Source: an uncultured Petrimonas sp. (GTDB lineage Bacteria; Bacteroidota; Bacteroidia; Bacteroidales; Dysgonomonadaceae). From it: 40,346 nt of DNA. The notes beneath the pieces were generated by a model. The model was given only the letters and a program-made list of their open reading frames with translations. It had not been told where the DNA came from and did not search any database. Each line of letters starts with the position of its first letter. Within the stretch, counting starts at the first letter, position 1. The stretch lies in the NCBI GenBank assembly GCA_934621705.1, contig CAKTUP010000005.1:1-40346 (forward strand), written 5' to 3'. Shown here piece after piece: positions 1 to 7,046 of the stretch. The translations under genes were made by a program, and so were the position numbers.

Positions 1-1352
1 TACGCCGCCAGTTTCGATCTGGAAAACGCCGTAAGTATGTTCGACCTGTCGGGACGTGCCGGAATGCAACTCGTTTGGATGGGAACGTCGCTTGTACTTG
101 CCTTTGCTCTTCTGAAAATCGATACTTCTTTTTACGAAACCTATGCATTTGCGGCCTACGTTGTGGGAATCGCGCTGTTGGTGATTACGCTTATTGTGGC
201 TCCCGAAATCAACGGTTCTCGTTCGTGGCTCGTGATGGGTCCTGTGCGCTTACAGCCGGCCGAATTTATGAAATTCATAATCGCGCTCACGCTGGCTAAA
301 ATCTTCAACGTGTACAATTTCAGGTTGATGGAGCGGAAAAACCTGATTATAGTTATGGCGCTGATTTTGTTTCCGTTGGTGTTGGTTATTCTGCAAAGCG
401 AACGGCGCTGGTTTACCTGAGCCTTATTTTTGTGCTGTATCGCGAAGGGTTGCCGGGCGGAATTCTTTTTGTGGGTGTAGCGGCTATTTTGTATTTCGTG
501 CTGGCTATCCGTTTCTCCGATATACAGTTGGGGATGTTGTCGGTTGGAGAGGTGGTTTCAGTTGCACTCATCATCATTTTTGCCGCCGGCATGGTTTGGA
601 GCTACATGAAACGCCGCGAGGTTAGTTTTATGATCGTGGGATTAGGCCTTATCGTTTCTGCCGCGGGACTGGTGTTGCATTTGCTGAAACTGCAAGCAGA
701 TGTGGGATTACTGGCGCTGATTGCGTTGGGATTGGTTACTGTTTACCTGGGATATCTGGCGCTCCGGTACTGGAAAAAGATGTACCTGTATATTTTGATG
801 TTTGTGGTAGGTTCGTTTGCGTTTGTAGAATCGAGCGAATATGTTTTTAGCGATGTATTGCAACCGCACCAGCAAATGCGTATTAAGGTTACGCTGGGCA
901 TGGAGCAGGATTTGCGCGGATCGGGCTATCATGTGGGACAATCGAAAATCGCGATCGGTTCCGGCGGAATGTTCGGAAAAGGTTTTCTCAACGGCACGCA
1001 AACCAAACTCAAATACGTTCCCGAACAGGATACCGACTTCATTTTCTGCACAATAGGCGAGGAGTGGGGCTTTGTTGGCTCCACGCTAATTCTTGTGCTT
1101 TTTGCTGTGTTCATACTTAGGCTTATCACATTGGCGGAACGCCAGACCACTACATTCGGACGCGTGTATGGATATGGTGTTGTGAGTATTTTTTTGTTTC
1201 ACTTGCTGGTAAATATCGGGATGGTGATCGGCATTATGCCGGTGATTGGAATTCCCCTGCCGTTTTTTAGCTACGGCGGTTCGTCGTTGTGGGGATTCAC
1301 GATTTTGCTCTTTATTTTTCTGCGGATAGACAAGGGGCGGAAACGAACATAA
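1..1352 (+). pseudogene. rodA: RodA, rod-shape-determining SEDS glycosyltransferase; 5'-partial and frameshifted
   Basis: This is a polytopic membrane protein of the FtsW/RodA/SpoVE (SEDS) family, which polymerises lipid II during cell elongation. The reading frame is open from base 1, so the N-terminus (probably about 30 residues) lies outside the window. Frame 1 runs to a TGA at 418-420 and includes the family motif GSRSWLVMGP. The protein then continues in frame 3 from about 405 (ALVYLSLIFVLYREGLPGG) to the TAA at 1350-1352, with the RodA signatures YVPEQDTDFIF, GEEWGFVG and PFFSYGGSS. At the break, the family normally reads Q-x-[DE]-T-G-S-A-L-V; here only two bases separate the GAA codon (400-402) from GCG (405-407), which fits a loss of about 7 bp that removed T-G-S. 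It is either a real inactivating mutation or an assembly error. rodA is normally important for rod shape, so an error is quite possible. The identification is firm; the cause of the break is not. Confidence 0.9.
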
Positions 1353-1465
1353 GAGACCATTCGGGTGAGATAACTCCCGCGCATTTAACCATCTGAACTG
1401 TAAACACGCTAAACTTTCTTTTCCGAACATTGTTTTACCCATACATCAACGTAATTATTTACAAA

Positions 1466-1681
1466 ATGAAAACAAAAGAATACACCAACGGTGAAATTAC
1501 CATTCTATGGAAACCCGATCTTTGCACGCATTCAGGCATTTGCGTGAAAACGTTACCGAAAGTTTACAATCCGCAGGAAAGGCCGTGGATAAAAATGGAA
1601 AATGCCACTTCGCAGGAAATGATTGACCAGGTAGCCAAATGCCCTTCGGGTGCTTTGAGCATAAAAAAGGAGGAAGTATGA
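1466..1681 (+). CDS. small (4Fe-4S)-binding protein, YjdI-like (Fer4_19)
   Basis: A 71-residue soluble protein resembling the divergent mono-cluster ferredoxin family Fer4_19 (E. coli YjdI). The visible motifs are LCTHSGIC (Cys20 and Cys26, spacing C-x5-C), RPWIK, and KCPSGAL (Cys59). Only three cysteines are present, which fits this family rather than a classical four-Cys ferredoxin; a fourth ligand, if any, must be a non-Cys residue or come from a partner. An in-frame ATG at 1430 would add 12 hydrophobic, non-family residues, so ATG 1466 is preferred because homologues begin close to the K-x-Y-x-N-G-E-I-T-I strand. Its stop codon overlaps the start of the next gene (ATGA). YjdI-YjdJ is a conserved pair of unknown function, so a redox or cluster-linked partnership with the acetyltransferase is likely, but the substrate is unknown. 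Confidence 0.85.
   Translation: MKTKEYTNGEITILWKPDLCTHSGICVKTLPKVYNPQERPWIKMENATSQEMIDQVAKCPSGALSIKKEEV
1667..1673 (+). promoter_or_regulatory. strong Shine-Dalgarno site for the acetyltransferase gene
   Basis: AAGGAGG lies 4 nt before ATG 1678, inside the last codons of the upstream ferredoxin gene. Purine-rich sites this close to consensus are uncommon in this window, where most starts follow A/T-rich leaders. It fixes the start of the downstream gene at 1678 and suggests efficient independent initiation on the bicistronic mRNA. Confidence 0.7.
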
Positions 1682-1962
1682 CACGTATAGAACATAAAGA
1701 CAACGGCAAAAAAGGTATTTTTTTGCTTTATGAAAACGATAACCTCGCCGGAGAAATGACCTACACATGGATAGATGACAACAGTTTTATCATTGACCAC
1801 ACGGGCGTGGATGACGATTTCGGCGGAAAAGGATACGGCAAACAGATGGTTTTAAAATCCGTAGAATTTGCCCGTGAAAAAGGTTTAAAAATCCTTCCGC
1901 TGTGCCCTTTTGCCAAAAAAGTGATGGATAGAGACGAAAGTTTAAACGATGTGAGATTCTGA
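1678..1962 (+). CDS. GNAT-fold N-acetyltransferase, YjdJ-like
   Basis: A 94-residue minimal GNAT protein of the YjdJ/NATD1 type. The N-terminal strands (GKKGIFLLYENDNLAGEM) lead to the acetyl-CoA loop DDFGGKGYGKQMV (Q/R-x-x-G-x-G type, GKGYGK) followed by helix 3 and LKILPLCPFAKKVM, the usual Cys-containing end of this subfamily. A longer in-frame reading from 1639 exists but lies wholly within the upstream gene; ATG 1678 follows a near-perfect Shine-Dalgarno and overlaps the upstream stop as ATGA, so translation is probably coupled. The partner gene encodes an iron-sulfur protein, as in E. coli yjdI-yjdJ. The acceptor substrate cannot be told from the sequence. Confidence 0.85.
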   Translation: MTRIEHKDNGKKGIFLLYENDNLAGEMTYTWIDDNSFIIDHTGVDDDFGGKGYGKQMVLKSVEFAREKGLKILPLCPFAKKVMDRDESLNDVRF

Positions 1963-1996
1963 CGGGAAGTACAATCCGGGAACTCCCCAAAAAAGC

Positions 1997-2030
1997 GAGT
2001 GCACACTAGTTTCACAACCCGTGTGCACTC
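1997..2030. terminator. hairpin between convergent genes
   Basis: A perfect 10-bp inverted repeat (GAGTGCACAC, 1997-2006, and GTGTGCACTC, 2021-2030) with a 14-nt loop sits between the end of the acetyltransferase gene (1962) and the end of the oppositely oriented gene (2066). No long T-run follows on either side, so it may be a weak bidirectional terminator or an mRNA 3'-end stabiliser. Confidence 0.6.
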
Positions 2031-2065
2031 TATCAATTAGAACCCAATTAAATTAATTCACAAAT

Positions 2066-2770
2066 CTATTTTCGTCTGACGGTTCGGTTTCCCGAATCGA
2101 TTAATTCGTTATATTTTTCCGTGCCCAGGATTTTTTCCAGTTCGGCAGCGTGCTCCTGAGCTTTCTTTTCGGCTTCCAGCCTTCTTTCGTTGCGCGAAAG
2201 TTTCTCATCAGCCATTCGTTGTTCTCTTGCTTTCTCATTCTTTTCTAAGAAAACGGTAAGTTCTCTTTTTTGAGTTTCGCTGAGATTCAACCGCTTTGTC
2301 AGTCTGTCGGCTTGCTGCTCAGCCGTCATCGGTTTGCGGTTGGCCGCCGTTCTGTTCGACTGGAAACCGCTTCGGGTATTCTGTCTGCCGGTTGCCGCAA
2401 CCGATGGATTTCTTCCGCTTCGCGGAGTTTTTTGCCAGGTTTCGTACTTTTCACCTAGAATATTTTTTAGTTTTTCTTCGTTGGTTTTCTGCCTTTTTTC
2501 AGCCTCGGCTCTTCGTACAACTCTCGTTTCCTGAACGCTTTCAAGCGCTTTTGCCCTTTCCGCATCCAACTCGTTGAAATATTCCGTTAACTCGGCTTTC
2601 TGCTTATCGGTTAACTCGAGAGCATTGTCCATTCTCGATACCCGATCTTCCACTGTTGTTACGCGACTCATTCGTCTTTCTTGTTCAATCCGTCTCTCGC
2701 GGCTGTTATCCTGAGCGTTCAGATTAAAACCAATCAACATGAGAGCGGATAGAAATATCAATGTCTTCAT
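2066..2770 (-). CDS. secreted Spy/CpxP-like helical protein with an internal duplication
   Basis: A 234-residue protein with a signal peptide (residues 1-19, cleavage near LNAQ-DN) and a highly charged, Arg/Glu/Lys-rich helical body. Two related halves are visible: about 35-113 (LELTDKQKAELTEYF ... KNILGEKYETW) and about 149-224 (LNLSETQKRELTVFL ... EKILGTEKYNELI). Each starts with the L-[TS]-x-x-Q-K-x-E-L motif resembling the LTxxQ motif of the periplasmic chaperones Spy and CpxP, and ends with an I-L-G-x-x-K-Y turn. The halves are joined by a Gly/Ser/Arg-rich linker (114-148). The protein is probably periplasmic and able to bind other proteins, but its function is unknown. It stands alone, divergent from the dehydrogenase gene. 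Confidence 0.75.
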   Translation of the reverse strand: MKTLIFLSALMLIGFNLNAQDNSRERRIEQERRMSRVTTVEDRVSRMDNALELTDKQKAELTEYFNELDAERAKALESVQETRVVRRAEAEKRQKTNEEKLKNILGEKYETWQKTPRSGRNPSVAATGRQNTRSGFQSNRTAANRKPMTAEQQADRLTKRLNLSETQKRELTVFLEKNEKAREQRMADEKLSRNERRLEAEKKAQEHAAELEKILGTEKYNELIDSGNRTVRRK

Positions 2771-2819
2771 TTTCGTTTACCTTTCCTTTCAAGATTTATT
2801 AATCAATTGCAACAGTCAA

Positions 2820-2853
2820 TTTGACCTTAGTACCGGAAAAAAGTTTAATTTTG
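2820..2853 (+). promoter_or_regulatory. Bacteroides-type promoter for the dehydrogenase gene
   Basis: TTTG (2820-2823) and TAATTTTG (2846-2853) are separated by 22 nt and match the Bacteroides -33/-7 pattern (TTTG, then TAnnTTTG). ATG 2873 lies 19 nt downstream of the -7 box, giving a very short leader. The assignment rests on pattern only. Confidence 0.5.
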
Positions 2854-2872
2854 TTCCGTAAATCCACATGAA

Positions 2873-3652
2873 ATGAAACTAACAGCATTAATAACGGGCG
2901 CGTCTAAAGGGATTGGAGCGGAGCTGGCAAGAACATTTGCTTCGAAAAACAACAACCTAATTTTGGTCGCGCGAAGCGAAAAAGAACTCAACGACTTAAA
3001 GCAAGAACTGGAAAATAAATTCGGTATATCGGTGAAAGTTATTGCGAAAGACCTTACTAAATCGGAAAACGTACGGGCGGTTTACGACGAAATAAAAGCC
3101 TTCGGAATGGAAGTGGATTACCTGGTGAACAACGCCGGATTTGGCGATTTCGGTTATTTTGACGAAACCGAATGGGGAAGGCATGAGCAAATGATTAATT
3201 TGAATATTAGCGCATTGTCTCAATTGTGTCATCTTTTTATTCAGGATTGGATTCCGCGCAGATCTGGAAAAATATTAAACATAGCCTCCACATCGGCGTT
3301 TCAGCCGGGACCGAGAATGTCGGTTTATTTTGCTTCCAAAGCATTCGTGGTGAGTTTTTCTCAGGCGCTCGAATTCGAACTTAGAAAACACGGTATTACC
3401 GTTACCGCGCTTTGCCCCGGCCCCGTAAAAACCAATTTCGGAATTGCGGCAAATATGAAACATCCCAACGGCTTCTTAAAAGACATGAAAACGCCTTCGC
3501 CTAAGGAAGTTGCCGAATTTGGTTACAACAACATGATGAAAGGAAAACCGTTAGTCATTCACGGCGCTTTAAACCGGTTTGTTGCGAATGGCGTGAAGTT
3601 TTTTCCGCGCAAATGGGTGGTAAAACTATCGGCAAAATTGATTTCGTGGTAA
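2873..3652 (+). CDS. short-chain dehydrogenase/reductase (classical SDR, DltE-like)
   Basis: A 259-residue NAD(P)(H)-dependent oxidoreductase with all classical SDR landmarks: cofactor loop TGASKGIG (residues 8-15), NNAG (86-89), active-site Ser near 139-141 (NIASTSAF), and Y152-x-x-x-K156 (YFASK). ARSEKEL after the second strand suggests NADP(H) preference. The PGPVKT motif and C-terminal HGALNRF...FPRKWVV region resemble COG0300/DltE-like reductases that may act on acyl or sterol-like substrates; the actual substrate is unknown. It has its own promoter and is followed 17 bp later by tcdA on the same strand, so it may be co-transcribed with tcdA-trmO without an obvious functional link. Confidence 0.9.
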   Translation: MKLTALITGASKGIGAELARTFASKNNNLILVARSEKELNDLKQELENKFGISVKVIAKDLTKSENVRAVYDEIKAFGMEVDYLVNNAGFGDFGYFDETEWGRHEQMINLNISALSQLCHLFIQDWIPRRSGKILNIASTSAFQPGPRMSVYFASKAFVVSFSQALEFELRKHGITVTALCPGPVKTNFGIAANMKHPNGFLKDMKTPSPKEVAEFGYNNMMKGKPLVIHGALNRFVANGVKFFPRKWVVKLSAKLISW

Positions 3653-3669
3653 GAAAAGTGAATGGATTT

Positions 3670-4455
3670 ATGGTTACAGAGAAAGAGATTTTTCAGCGTA
3701 CCGAACTCTTGATGGGAAGCGATTTCTTGCAACTTGCCGCCCAAAAACGGGTGATCATTTTCGGTGTGGGCGGAGTAGGGAGCTGGTGCGCCGAAATGCT
3801 GATACGAAGCGGCATCGGACACCTTACGCTGGTGGATTCCGATAAGATAGCCGTAACCAACATTAACCGCCAACTGATGGCAACCGCCAAAACCGTCGGC
3901 CAGGTGAAAGTGGATGTGTTAAAAGAACGATTGCTCGAAATAAATCCCCACGCCGATATCGTTTCGCTGCAAGCCGTGTATAGCCCCGAAACTGCCGATT
4001 CTTTCAACCTCGAATCGTATGATTTCATCATCGATGCCATTGACAGCCTTTCCAACAAAGTCCATCTTATCCGGTTGGCTTCGCAAATGCCTGGAATCCT
4101 CTTTTCATCCATGGGAGCGGCGTTAAAAATCGATCCTTCACAAATAAAAGTGGATGAATTCTGGAAAGTGAAAGGTTGCCCGCTGGCTGCCGCGCTTCGA
4201 ACACGAATCAAGAAATCGGGTGGAGTGGAGAAAAAGTTTCTTTGCGTTTACAGTCCCGAACTCCGCGAAAACAAAGGAGAAAAACCATCCTCTCAAGCGC
4301 AAAATACTGCTGCTTCGCAGTGGGATGCGAAGAAAGCACGAATTAACGGCACAATGTCGTACCTGCCGGCTATCTTCGGGATGACGCTGGCTTCGCTGGT
4401 GGTGAAGGAGATTGATGCGGGAAACCGGATGCAGGATGATAAACCTCAAATGTGA
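3670..4455 (+). CDS. tcdA: tRNA threonylcarbamoyladenosine dehydratase
   Basis: A 261-residue E1-like (ThiF/MoeB/HesA) enzyme of the TcdA/CsdL subgroup, which activates the carboxyl of t6A37 with ATP and cyclises it to ct6A in ANN-decoding tRNAs. Visible landmarks are N-terminal RTELLMG, the ATP loop GVGGVGSW, the D-S-D-x-I-x-x-T-N-x-N-R-Q motif (VDSDKIAVTNINRQ), DAIDSLSNKV, SSMGAALKIDP and the C-terminal block RTRIKKSGG. An upstream in-frame ATG at 3613 lies inside the dehydrogenase gene; ATG 3670 (MVTEKEIFQRTELL) fits the family's length. The stop overlaps the next gene's ATG (TGATG), and that gene encodes TrmO, which modifies the same nucleoside. Family-level confidence is high. Confidence 0.93.
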   Translation: MVTEKEIFQRTELLMGSDFLQLAAQKRVIIFGVGGVGSWCAEMLIRSGIGHLTLVDSDKIAVTNINRQLMATAKTVGQVKVDVLKERLLEINPHADIVSLQAVYSPETADSFNLESYDFIIDAIDSLSNKVHLIRLASQMPGILFSSMGAALKIDPSQIKVDEFWKVKGCPLAAALRTRIKKSGGVEKKFLCVYSPELRENKGEKPSSQAQNTAASQWDAKKARINGTMSYLPAIFGMTLASLVVKEIDAGNRMQDDKPQM

Positions 4456-5129
4456 TGAATCCCATTGCCCGCATCCATACGGATTTCCCGACCAAATTCG
4501 GAATTCCCCGCCAAAGCGATATGGTGGAATCGTTGAAAGGAACCATCGTTTTTGAACCCGAATACAGAAACGCGGAAGCGTTGCGGGGAATGGAAGGATT
4601 TTCCCATATTTGGCTCATTTGGGAATTCTCGGAATCGAAACGCGAGGGATGGTCGCCCACCGTACGTCCGCCGCTTTTGGGCGGAAACACCCGGATGGGA
4701 GTTTTCGCTACACGATCGCCTTTTCGGCCGAATCCCATTGGTATGTCTGTTGTAAAGTTGGAAAAGGTGGAATTGCATACCGAAAACGGCCCGGTGCTGC
4801 ATGTTTCGGGCGCGGATATGATGAACGGAACCCCCATTTTCGATATCAAGCCGTATGTTCCCTATACCGATTCCCGGCCCGATGCCACAGGCGGTTTTAC
4901 CGATTTCGTCGATAAAACAGAGCTAAAAGTAGTTTTCCCCGAACAGTTGCAGTCACTTATTCCTGTAGAAAAACGGCAACCGCTTACCGAAGTGTTGTCG
5001 CTCGACCCGCGGCCTTCCTATCAAAACGATCCGGAAAGGATTTACGGATTGTTGTTTGCCGGTTTCGATATTCGGTTTTCGGTAAATGAAGCAATCCTTA
5101 CCGTGAAAGAAATCAGGATTGTTGAATAA
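4455..5129 (+). CDS. trmO: tRNA (adenine37-N6)-methyltransferase TrmO
   Basis: A 224-residue member of the TsaA/YaeB (UPF0066) family, which uses S-adenosylmethionine to methylate N6 of t6A37 (m6t6A, mainly in tRNA-Thr in E. coli). The beta-barrel domain shows the family motifs IGxIHTxF-like IARIHTDFPTKFGIPRQ, EGFSHIWLIWEF, RPPLLGGNTRMGVFATRSPFRPNPIG and ADMMNGTPIFDIKPYVPYTD. The C-terminal extension (about 155-224) is typical of bacterial TrmO. A GTG at 4452 immediately precedes ATG 4455; the ATG is chosen because it forms a TGATG overlap with tcdA. Translational coupling with tcdA is likely, so two alternative modifications of the same nucleoside are produced from one mRNA. Confidence 0.95.
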   Translation: MNPIARIHTDFPTKFGIPRQSDMVESLKGTIVFEPEYRNAEALRGMEGFSHIWLIWEFSESKREGWSPTVRPPLLGGNTRMGVFATRSPFRPNPIGMSVVKLEKVELHTENGPVLHVSGADMMNGTPIFDIKPYVPYTDSRPDATGGFTDFVDKTELKVVFPEQLQSLIPVEKRQPLTEVLSLDPRPSYQNDPERIYGLLFAGFDIRFSVNEAILTVKEIRIVE

Positions 5130-5149
5130 GTTACACCATTTTTAACAGA

Positions 5150-5183
5150 TTGAAAGAAAAGATTTTGGATATTTTTCTTTCAA
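5150..5183. repeat. A/T-rich inverted repeat after trmO
   Basis: A perfect 11-bp inverted repeat (TTGAAAGAAAA, 5150-5160, and TTTTCTTTCAA, 5173-5183) with a 12-nt loop lies 20 bp after trmO. It is followed by an A-run rather than a T-run, so it is a weak candidate terminator. It could instead be an operator for the gene starting at 5229, whose possible -7 box (TATCTTTC, 5200-5207) lies just downstream. Confidence 0.4.
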
Positions 5184-5228
5184 AAAAAATGTTTTTTCGT
5201 ATCTTTCGCCTCAAGATGAGAAAGAGAA

Positions 5229-6524
5229 ATGAAAAACGTGGTGTGTATAATGTTGGTTTCTTTTTTTATCCCGGTCGTTGGCGCGCAAAACCCGATCATA
5301 AACACGGACAGCATTCCGCATTATTTTGATGAAATAAAACAGGCAACCGCTCAAAACGTTAAAATATGGGATAAAGATATCTACGGGCCTATCCTGCTCA
5401 TAGAGCCGGATACGCGCGTGGTGTATGCCAATGAACCCGATGAAAACAACGCTCTGACGCCCGTAAAAGGTTATTTTACCGGAATCTTACCCAAGGAAAT
5501 CAGTTTTCATAATACCTCACTCGATTGGAACGGAAAAACGTGGGCAACGATTGTATTGCCGCTTTCGTCCAACAAACAAAACAGAACCGATCTTATCACA
5601 CACGAATTGTTTCACAGCGCGCAACCCTTGTTGGGTTTCGATATCCGCGGCTCTGACAATTATCACCTGGACGAAAAAGATGGCAGAATATACCTTCGCC
5701 TCGAAATAGAAGCCTTAATAGAAGCCCTGAAGGCCAGAAGATTGTCTCAGTCTGAAGAACATTTGCGAAATGCATTGATTTTCCGGAAATACCGACATCT
5801 GGTTTACAGTGGTTCGCAATTATCGGAAAACAAACTGGAGCTGCTGGAAGGATTGGCAACCTACACCGGACAGATGATGAGCGGGCGCGACAAATGGCAG
5901 TTACGCGAGCACCTTATTGAAAGACTGGAAAATTACGACAAAACACCCACCTTTGTGCGTTCTTTTGCCTACGAAACTGTTCCTGTGTATGGTTTTTTTC
6001 TTTACCAGAAAGACAACAACTGGAATAAAAACATCACCGGCGAAACCAATCTGACGGAATTTTTCGAAGAAGCTTTCGAATTCGATATGCGAATATTGCT
6101 GCCTTCGTACGTGAGACAGGTAGCGGAAGATTATCGCGGGCGAAAAATACGCGACGAAGAAACCGCACGAAGCGAGAAAAATACGTTAACACTGGACGAA
6201 TTGCGGGAAAAATTCCTGGAGAAACCACGCCTTGAAATTAAGCTGGAAAACATGAATATGTCGTTCAGCCCCGCCAACCTGATTCCGCTGGATGTGGATG
6301 AAGGAACAGTGTATCCTACCATCCGCATCAGCGATAACTGGGGAATCCTCACAGTAACCACCGGTGGCGCTTTGCTTTCGCCAGGTCATGTATGGGCCGT
6401 GGTTTCCGAACCGGTGGAGATCAAAGAAGATGAGATCATCGGAAACGGTTGGCATATAGAACTGAACAAAAACTACTACCTCGAAAAAAACAATCAGGGA
6501 AATTATTTGATGACGAAGAAGTGA
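5229..6524 (+). CDS. secreted HExxH metallopeptidase-like protein
   Basis: A 431-residue protein with a signal peptide (residues 1-19, cleavage near VGA-QN). It carries a zinc-peptidase motif THELFH (His125, Glu126, His129), and a candidate third ligand Glu in LLEGLATYTG (Glu207) about 78 residues later; helical EIEALIEAL (159-167) is another acidic candidate. This is a gluzincin-like arrangement. Similar HE(L/F)xH proteins in Bacteroidetes are annotated only as hypothetical or peptidase MA-like. The C-terminal third (about 330-431) reads as beta-strands ending in a lysine-rich tail and may be a separate beta domain. The gene appears monocistronic, with an AT-rich region after it. No family name can be assigned with certainty; peptidase activity is an inference from the metal motif. 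Confidence 0.65.
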   Translation: MKNVVCIMLVSFFIPVVGAQNPIINTDSIPHYFDEIKQATAQNVKIWDKDIYGPILLIEPDTRVVYANEPDENNALTPVKGYFTGILPKEISFHNTSLDWNGKTWATIVLPLSSNKQNRTDLITHELFHSAQPLLGFDIRGSDNYHLDEKDGRIYLRLEIEALIEALKARRLSQSEEHLRNALIFRKYRHLVYSGSQLSENKLELLEGLATYTGQMMSGRDKWQLREHLIERLENYDKTPTFVRSFAYETVPVYGFFLYQKDNNWNKNITGETNLTEFFEEAFEFDMRILLPSYVRQVAEDYRGRKIRDEETARSEKNTLTLDELREKFLEKPRLEIKLENMNMSFSPANLIPLDVDEGTVYPTIRISDNWGILTVTTGGALLSPGHVWAVVSEPVEIKEDEIIGNGWHIELNKNYYLEKNNQGNYLMTKK

Positions 6525-7046
6525 TTCGATTAGTAGATTTAATCATTGAGAGTCGAACCATACGTTAAAAAATATTTATTTTGAAGCGTTTTGTGCATTT
6601 AATATCAAAAACAAGCTATTTATGATATTTTGTATATAAAAAAACTTATATATCTTTGAAGTGTCAAATAAATACAGATGATTGTGGATATTTATCAAAT
6701 AAACATATTAAAAATGCAAAATTTATACAAAGCTTTGTGTTGTTGTATGTTGTCGTCTGTTTCCTTCCGAATGTGTTGTTGACAATCCTCTCCCATCACT
6801 TTTTTTACTCGTAACTTTTAATGTGCTTTTTTTGAAAGTGCAGCTCTGAGGAAAGTATTTTTTAAAAAATATTACCACAGAGTATGGTTAAAAATATAAA
6901 ATTAATTTAAATTACTATTAAAGATATAAAGATGACAAAATCCGAATAAATAAACTTCAAATGCACGTATTCATAAAATATCAATACGTCGGCTATAAAA
7001 AAATTGTATTAAATAAAACATTTAAAAATCACTTAAAACAACAAGA
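6525..7046 (+). other. 522-bp AT-rich leader/intergenic region before susC
   Basis: There is no convincing gene. It holds a good Bacteroides-type promoter at 6629-6658, which implies a 5' leader of nearly 400 nt. Within that leader an ATG at 6714 opens a 22-codon frame ending at TGA 6780-6782 with an odd Cys-rich composition (CCC and a final CC). No strong intrinsic terminator or recognised riboswitch was seen. A leader of this length leaves room for post-transcriptional control. Confidence 0.45.
6629..6658 (+). promoter_or_regulatory. Bacteroides-type promoter for the SusC/SusD locus
   Basis: TTTG (6629-6632) and TATCTTTG (6651-6658) are separated by 18 nt. The -7 box matches TAnnTTTG exactly and the spacing is close to the usual 19-21. 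The first gene starts at 7047, so the leader would be about 380 nt. Confidence 0.55.
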
